NCBI RefSeq assembly: GCF_008365375.1
Contig: NZ_QOKW01000038.1
Location: 1-44,327 of the forward strand
Source of the DNA: Roseomonas genomospecies 6
GTDB taxonomy: Bacteria; Pseudomonadota; Alphaproteobacteria; Azospirillales; Azospirillaceae
Reading direction: 5' to 3'
DNA length: 44,327 nucleotides
Below, piece by piece: positions 40,117-44,327 of this stretch; the stretch's first letter is position 1; each line of letters begins with the position of its first letter. Made by a program: the position numbers and the translations under genes. Below the pieces are notes generated by a model that did not search any database, was not told the DNA's origin, and was given only the letters and a program-made list of their open reading frames with translations.

Positions 40117-40145
40117 AGAAAACATACCGGTATATTCTCCGAAAG
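40117..40145 (-). promoter_or_regulatory. Conserved upstream element of collar paralog 2
   Basis: The element (plus strand AGAAAACATACC...ATTCTCCGAAAG) starts 89 nt upstream of ATG 40028 and aligns without gaps with 38984-39012. It contains a perfect ATACCGGTAT palindrome at its centre. A shared promoter or regulator site is the simplest reading. Confidence 0.6.
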
Positions 40146-40209
40146 CGCTAGTCCGGAGGCAATAACGAAATCAAAACATATTTTTTCACCGATGCGAATC
40201 GTCATGCCC

Positions 40210-40243
40210 GCATACCTAAGTATGCCATACATATCAGTGTATG
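40210..40243. promoter_or_regulatory. Two adjacent CATAC/GTATG palindromes
   Basis: GCATAC-CTAA-GTATGC (40210-40225) is followed directly by CATACA-N6-TGTATG (40226-40243). The four half-sites share CATAC/GTATG. They lie in the divergent region between collar paralog 2 and the giant repeat protein, as expected for a dimeric regulator. The rest of 40029-40518 is AT-richer and shows no gene. Confidence 0.55.
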
Positions 40244-40518
40244 CGTGGCGCAAGGTGCATTGAGCAGTCTAAGCGGGATTCTGTGACGAAATTGAAACCC
40301 GTGAAGCGATATGCTGCGAAGTGTTGCAGAATGAAGCGTGATGCTCGTCATGTAAGGACGCGAATCGGACAAAACTGGAACGCGGATTTTGCAACCCCGA
40401 GATTTCAAAGCGTTGTGCGACGATGTGAATAGGTGGTATCTTTCCCGCCATCTCATACTTGTGGATAGCCGCTTCCGGGGTAGAGCCGGGCGGTGCGGTG
40501 ATGTTGGGGAGAAGGGCT

Positions 40519-43500
40519 ATGGCGCGCATGCGTGGTGCGAAGGGCGTTGGCGGGAACGGTGGCTCCGGCAAGACGCGCAAACCGTCCTCTTCCATGTTCG
40601 CGATGGCTCTTGAGCCGCGCTTCATGTTCGATGCAGCCGGCGTGGCAACGGCAGCCGATCCCGCGGCCACGGTTCAGCCGGACGTGCACACCGACCCGGT
40701 GGCGACCGACCACGACGCGGCAGCGAAGACGGCCATCGCCGATGTGGTGGCACCCGCCGTCTCCGCTCCGGTGGCCGATGCGGTTCCGGCTCCGCAAGTC
40801 CTTCGTCAGGCCGATCCGTCGGCGAACGGCGGGCGGAAGGAAGTGGTGTTCATCGACCAGAATGTGGCCGGCTGGCAGTCTCTGGCGGAAGATGCGAAGG
40901 CCGGGATAGAGGTCGTGCTGCTCGACTCCTCATGGGACGGCTTGTCGCAGATGGTCCGTTGGGCGGAGACGCATCAAGGTTACGATGCGATGCACATCGT
41001 GAGCCACGGCAACGAAGGTTACGTGAGCCTCGGCGCCCTGACGCTCGACACGGCTACGGTAAGCACGCGCTCAGCCGACTTGGAAACCCTGGGGAAGGCA
41101 CTGACCGAAGACGGTGACCTGCTGCTGTACGGGTGCCAGGTGGCGAGCGGCGAAGGCCGGTTCTTCATCGATAATCTGGCCCGTGCCACCGCCGCCGACG
41201 TAGCGGCTTCCCAGGATGTTACCGGTGCGGCAACAACGGGCGGCAACTGGGTTCTGGAAACGAGTGTCGGCGCCATCGAGCATGACGGCCCGTTCGGAGT
41301 GACTACGGCTTCTTCGTTCGATACCGCGCTGACAGCGCCGTATAAAGGGACCACCATAGACTTTGGTACAGCGGGCGCTCTAATTGTAAACAACAACACA
41401 ACTGTAACTGCAACTGACATCAAGCTGACCAGCACCGGTTCAGCAAGCGGTCTGGATATTTCTGCGACTGGAGCTACAAACGTTACAGTCAGCTACGGCG
41501 TTGCTAATTCAGCGTTGTCTGGTATCGCTGCAACTGGAGATGCCGCGCTTACATTTGCGACCTCCAGTGAAAGCCTTACAACAATAACCATCTCAAGTAA
41601 CGATGGCAGCGCTTTCTCTATTACTTCTTTTGTTTGGGGCTATTATAGACTCTCGGGCGCTACAGATGGATCGGTTCCCGTAACGATCAGCGGAAATCAC
41701 CTTCAGCGCGGGACTGTTACGGTTTCAAATACGGCGTTCACTGAAGAAACTGCTCATACTTTTTCAAATCAGGAAGCGTTCCGAAATATCAATTCATTCA
41801 CTATGACTTTTGGACAAAACGTCAGAGTCTTGCAGATCGACGATTTGCTGCTTGGTAACGCGGTTCCGGATGTCAGTGGGGGGGACACCACTCCCCCGAC
41901 AGTGAGCAGCATCGCGGTGTCGGGGACGCCCGCGGCGAACGCCTCGTCGGTCGATTACACGGTGACCTTCAGCGAGAGCGTCACCGGGGTGGACACCAGC
42001 GACTTCACGCTGACCAAGACCGGCACGGCCAACGGCACGGTCTCCGCGATCACCGGCTCGGGCAGCAGCTACACGGTGACGGTGAACGGCATCTCCGGGG
42101 CGGGCACGCTGCGGCTGGACCTCAACGGCACCGGCACCGGCATCCAGGACGCGGCGACCACGCCCAACGCGATCTCGGGCGGCTTCACCACCGGCGGCAC
42201 GCACACGGTGGACCGCGCCGCGCCGAGCTTCGACGTCGCCGCGGCGGCGTCGAGCATCACGACGACGAGCTTCTCGCTGTCGGCCAGCCTCGACGAGGCG
42301 GGGACGATCTACTACGTGCTGGTCGCCGACGGCGCCACCGCGCCGACCGCGGCGGAGGTCGAGGCGGGCACCGCCTCTGGCGGCGGCGCGGCGCTGAAGT
42401 CGGGCAGCATGGTCGCCGGCACGGCGCCCTTCACCGGCAGCGGTTCGCTGACCGGGCTGACCGCGGGGACCGCCTACGACCTCTACGTCGTGGGCAAGGA
42501 CAGCGCCGGCAACCTGATGGCCTTGCCGGTCAAGGTCGACGTGACGACCGCCGCCCCCGCCGACACGACGCCGCCGACGGTGAGCAGCATCGCGGTGTCG
42601 GGCACGCCGGCGGCGAACGCCTCGTCGGTCAGCTACACGGTGACCTTCAGCGAGAGCGTCACCGGGGTGGACACCAGCGACTTCACGCTGACCAAGACCG
42701 GCACGGCGAACGGCACGATCGGCTCGATCAGCGGCTCGGGCAGCAGCTACACGGTGACGGTCACCGGCATCACCGGGGCGGGCACGCTGCGGCTGGACCT
42801 CAACGGCACCGGCACCGGCATCCAGGATCAGGCGACCACGCCCAACGCGATCTCGGGCGGCTTCACCACCGGCGGCACGCACACGGTGGACCGCACGGCG
42901 CCGAGCTTCGACGTCGCCGCGGCGGCGTCGAGCATCACGACGACGGGCTTCTCGCTGTCGGCCAGCCTCGACGAGGCGGGGACGATCTACTACGTGCTGG
43001 TCGCCGACGGCGCCACCGCGCCGACCGCGGCGGAGGTCGAGGCGGGCACCGCCTCGGGCGGCGGGGCGGCGCTGAAGTCGGGCAGCCTGATCGCCGGCAC
43101 CGCGCCCTTCACCGGCAGCGGCTCGCTGACCGGTCTGACCGCGGGCACCGCCTACGACCTCTACGTCGTGGGCAAGGACAGCGCCGGCAACCTGATGGCC
43201 TCGGCGGTCAAGGTCGACGTCTCGACCGCCGCCCCCGCCGACACGACGCCGCCGACGGTGAGCAGCATCGCGGTGTCGGGGACGCCGGCGGCGAACGCCT
43301 CGTCGATCAGCTACACGGTGACCTTCAGCGAGAGCGTCACCGGGGTGGACACCAGCGACTTCACGCTGACCAAGACGGGCACGGCCAACGGCACGATCGG
43401 CTCGATCAGCGGCTCGGGGACCACCTACACGGTGACGGTCACCGGCATCACCGGGGCGGGCACGCTGCGGCTGGACCTCAACGGCACCGGCACCGGCATC

Positions 43501-44327
43501 CAGGATCAGGCGACCACGCCCAACGCCATCGCGGCAGGCTTCACCAGCGGCGGCACCCACACGGTGGACCGCGCCGCGCCGAGCTTCGACGTCGCGGCGG
43601 CGGCGTCGAGCATCACGACGACGGGCTTCTCGCTGTCGGCCAGCCTCGACGAGGCGGGGACGATCTACTACGTGCTGGTCGCCGACGGCGCCACCGCGCC
43701 GACCGCGGCGGAGGTCGAGGCGGGCACCGCCTCGGGCGGCGGGGCGGCCCTGAAGTCGGGCAGCCTGAGCGCCGGCACCGCGCCCTTCACCGGCAGCGGC
43801 TCGCTGACCGGTCTGACCGCGGGCACCGCCTACGACCTCTACGTCGTGGGCAAGGACAGCGCCGGCAACCTGATGGCCTCGCCGGTCAAGGTCGACGTCT
43901 CGACCGCCGCCCCCGCCAACGGCGCGCCGACCAACAGTGTGGTCCCGTCCGTGTCGGGCACGGCTGCCGTTGGTAACGCCCTGAACGCAGGGACCGGCAC
44001 CTGGAGCGATCCGGACGGCGACACGCTGAGCTACAGCTACCAGTGGTACCGTGCCGACGACACCAACGGCACGAACGCCGCCTCGATCAGCAACGCGACG
44101 GGCGCCAGTTACACGCTGACGACGTCCGACGCGCACAAATACCTGCGCGTCGTGGTGACCGCAAACGACGGCAACTCCAACACCACGACGGCGACTTCCA
44201 CCTACACGGCGATCGCCAACAGCGCGCCGACCAACAGCGTGGCGCCGACGGTGTCGGGCACGGCGACGGTGGGCAACGCGCTGAGCACGACGAACGGCTC
44301 CTGGAGCGACGTGGACGGCGACAACCG
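40519..44327 (+). CDS. Giant secreted repeat protein with LEPR-type N-terminus and DUF4347 domain (5' part; continues past window)
   Basis: At least 1269 codons are open to the right edge with no stop. Residues 31-41 read LEPRFMFDAAG, the LEPR-like N-terminal motif of large surface or type I-secreted proteins. Residues ~109-254 match DUF4347 (EVVFIDQNVAGWQSLAE..., HIVSHGNEG with H163, LLLYGCQVASGEGR with C206). Residues ~270-452 are a non-repetitive Ser/Thr-rich part of lower GC. From residue 456 come three nearly identical 226-aa units (Ig-like plus Fn3-like), then a 101-aa repeat series (APTNSVxPxVSGTA, WSDxDGD). No Sec signal is seen, which fits type I secretion through a C-terminal signal beyond the window. 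ATG 40519 follows GGGGAGAAGG; ATG 40501 is also in frame. Probably a biofilm or attachment adhesin. Confidence 0.9.
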   Translation, partial: MARMRGAKGVGGNGGSGKTRKPSSSMFAMALEPRFMFDAAGVATAADPAATVQPDVHTDPVATDHDAAAKTAIADVVAPAVSAPVADAVPAPQVLRQADPSANGGRKEVVFIDQNVAGWQSLAEDAKAGIEVVLLDSSWDGLSQMVRWAETHQGYDAMHIVSHGNEGYVSLGALTLDTATVSTRSADLETLGKALTEDGDLLLYGCQVASGEGRFFIDNLARATAADVAASQDVTGAATTGGNWVLETSVGAIEHDGPFGVTTASSFDTALTAPYKGTTIDFGTAGALIVNNNTTVTATDIKLTSTGSASGLDISATGATNVTVSYGVANSALSGIAATGDAALTFATSSESLTTITISSNDGSAFSITSFVWGYYRLSGATDGSVPVTISGNHLQRGTVTVSNTAFTEETAHTFSNQEAFRNINSFTMTFGQNVRVLQIDDLLLGNAVPDVSGGDTTPPTVSSIAVSGTPAANASSVDYTVTFSESVTGVDTSDFTLTKTGTANGTVSAITGSGSSYTVTVNGISGAGTLRLDLNGTGTGIQDAATTPNAISGGFTTGGTHTVDRAAPSFDVAAAASSITTTSFSLSASLDEAGTIYYVLVADGATAPTAAEVEAGTASGGGAALKSGSMVAGTAPFTGSGSLTGLTAGTAYDLYVVGKDSAGNLMALPVKVDVTTAAPADTTPPTVSSIAVSGTPAANASSVSYTVTFSESVTGVDTSDFTLTKTGTANGTIGSISGSGSSYTVTVTGITGAGTLRLDLNGTGTGIQDQATTPNAISGGFTTGGTHTVDRTAPSFDVAAAASSITTTGFSLSASLDEAGTIYYVLVADGATAPTAAEVEAGTASGGGAALKSGSLIAGTAPFTGSGSLTGLTAGTAYDLYVVGKDSAGNLMASAVKVDVSTAAPADTTPPTVSSIAVSGTPAANASSISYTVTFSESVTGVDTSDFTLTKTGTANGTIGSISGSGTTYTVTVTGITGAGTLRLDLNGTGTGIQDQATTPNAIAAGFTSGGTHTVDRAAPSFDVAAAASSITTTGFSLSASLDEAGTIYYVLVADGATAPTAAEVEAGTASGGGAALKSGSLSAGTAPFTGSGSLTGLTAGTAYDLYVVGKDSAGNLMASPVKVDVSTAAPANGAPTNSVVPSVSGTAAVGNALNAGTGTWSDPDGDTLSYSYQWYRADDTNGTNAASISNATGASYTLTTSDAHKYLRVVVTANDGNSNTTTATSTYTAIANSAPTNSVAPTVSGTATVGNALSTTNGSWSDVDGDN
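41884..43917 (+). repeat. Three tandem 678-bp repeats within the adhesin gene
   Basis: Units begin at 41884, 42562 and 43240, each 678 bp and in frame (226 aa). They are nearly identical in DNA. Each unit has an Ig-like half (DTTPPTVSSIAVSGTP..., TVDR) and an Fn3-like half (APSFDVAAAASSIT, AGTIYYVLVADGA, AYDLYVVGKDSAGNL). The third has small substitutions such as AAGFTSGG in place of SGGFTTGG. Confidence 0.95.
43921..44327 (+). repeat. Start of a 303-bp (101-aa) repeat series within the adhesin gene
   Basis: One unit begins at 43921 (GAPTNSVVPSVSGTAAVGNA...) and a second at 44224 (SAPTNSVAPTVSGTATVGNA...), which is cut by the window edge. Each carries WSDPDGD or WSDVDGD and QWYRADD, typical of Ig/cadherin-like modules with acidic calcium-type loops. 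Confidence 0.88.

Noticed and set aside
40360..40400. Possible sigma-54 promoter (TGGAACGCGGATTTTGCA) before the adhesin gene
   Set aside because: The GG and GC elements are 12 bp apart instead of the required 10, so the match fails.
41794..44136. 780-codon open frame on the minus strand opposite the adhesin repeats
   Set aside because: It mirrors the GC-rich tandem repeats, has Arg/Gly/Ala-rich periodic sequence without domains, and lies opposite a clear DUF4347 protein gene.
41884..44327. CRISPR-like array
   Set aside because: The repeats are 678 bp and 303 bp, in frame and protein-coding, without short repeat-spacer structure.

Overview
The window is one end of an rRNA operon followed by about 44 kb of dense, GC-rich, accessory-type genes. 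It looks like an alphaproteobacterium of the Rhodospirillales type, with Azospirillum-like flavour. The signs are a 5S rRNA followed directly by initiator tRNA-fMet, a GTTC-N7-GTTC LexA box, many TRAP and ABC uptake systems, CCCTCTCCC/GGGAGAGGG palindromic intergenic repeats, and very GC-rich codon use. The species and the replicon are inference.

Layout. (1) 1-410: 3' end of 5S rRNA, tRNA-fMet, intrinsic terminator and a short transposase remnant. (2) 475-10054, minus strand: a nine-gene catabolic operon that reads dctP-dctQ-dctM, Asp/Glu racemase-like, hydantoinase, a second dctP-dctQ-dctM, and an ATZ/TRZ-type amidohydrolase. A divergent GntR/FCD regulator (10385-11080) and repeated ATTG-N5-CAAT boxes lie upstream. 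The set suggests import and hydrolytic opening of a cyclic amide, imide or pyrimidine-like compound. (3) 11288-12139: a cofactor-free haloperoxidase-like hydrolase. (4) 12295-14915: a DNA-repair pair, radical SAM protein plus DUF4130-UdgX, behind a LexA box. The radical SAM protein ends in a beta-clamp-binding pentapeptide. (5) 15030-17570: an FtsX/YbbP-like permease without an adjacent ATPase, then a composite palindromic repeat. (6) 17715-28673: a CoA-ester pathway. Thioesterase, LysR regulator and family III CoA-transferase are on the minus strand. Divergent from them are a thiolase-fold protein lacking the nucleophilic Cys, a DUF35 protein, a MaoC hydratase, an SDR, an ABC importer (binding protein, fused permease, ATPase) and a crotonase. 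Two GGTGC-N7-GCACC sites (T-N11-A) sit in the divergent promoter. The picture is uptake of a carboxylate, CoA transfer, hydration and possibly retro-aldol chain cleavage. (7) 28735-29160: OsmC.

(8) 29379-37072, plus strand: the most unusual operon. It encodes a free-standing carrier protein, an acyl-CoA-dehydrogenase-like flavoprotein, a SerRS-derived amino acid:[carrier protein] ligase, a DUF1839 protein resembling the butirosin acyltransferase BtrH, a cytoplasmic GH2 beta-mannosidase-like enzyme and a double alpha/beta-hydrolase. In the last, the first nucleophile is replaced by Arg and the second by Cys. I read this as a carrier-protein-based aminoacyl modification pathway with an unknown, possibly glycosidic, acceptor.

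(9) 37149-44327: a surface or secreted locus with a GNAT acetyltransferase, a DUF6916 protein, two paralogous tail-collar (MdpB-like) proteins sharing a 303-bp identical block and a conserved upstream element, and a divergent giant repeat protein. That protein has an LEPRFMFD motif, a DUF4347 domain, three nearly identical 226-aa units and the start of a 101-aa repeat series. It runs off the right edge.

The window is almost fully coding. Gaps above 300 bp are 10055-10384, 20513-20954, 38896-39359 and 40029-40518. All four hold promoter-type or palindromic sequence rather than genes that I can support.
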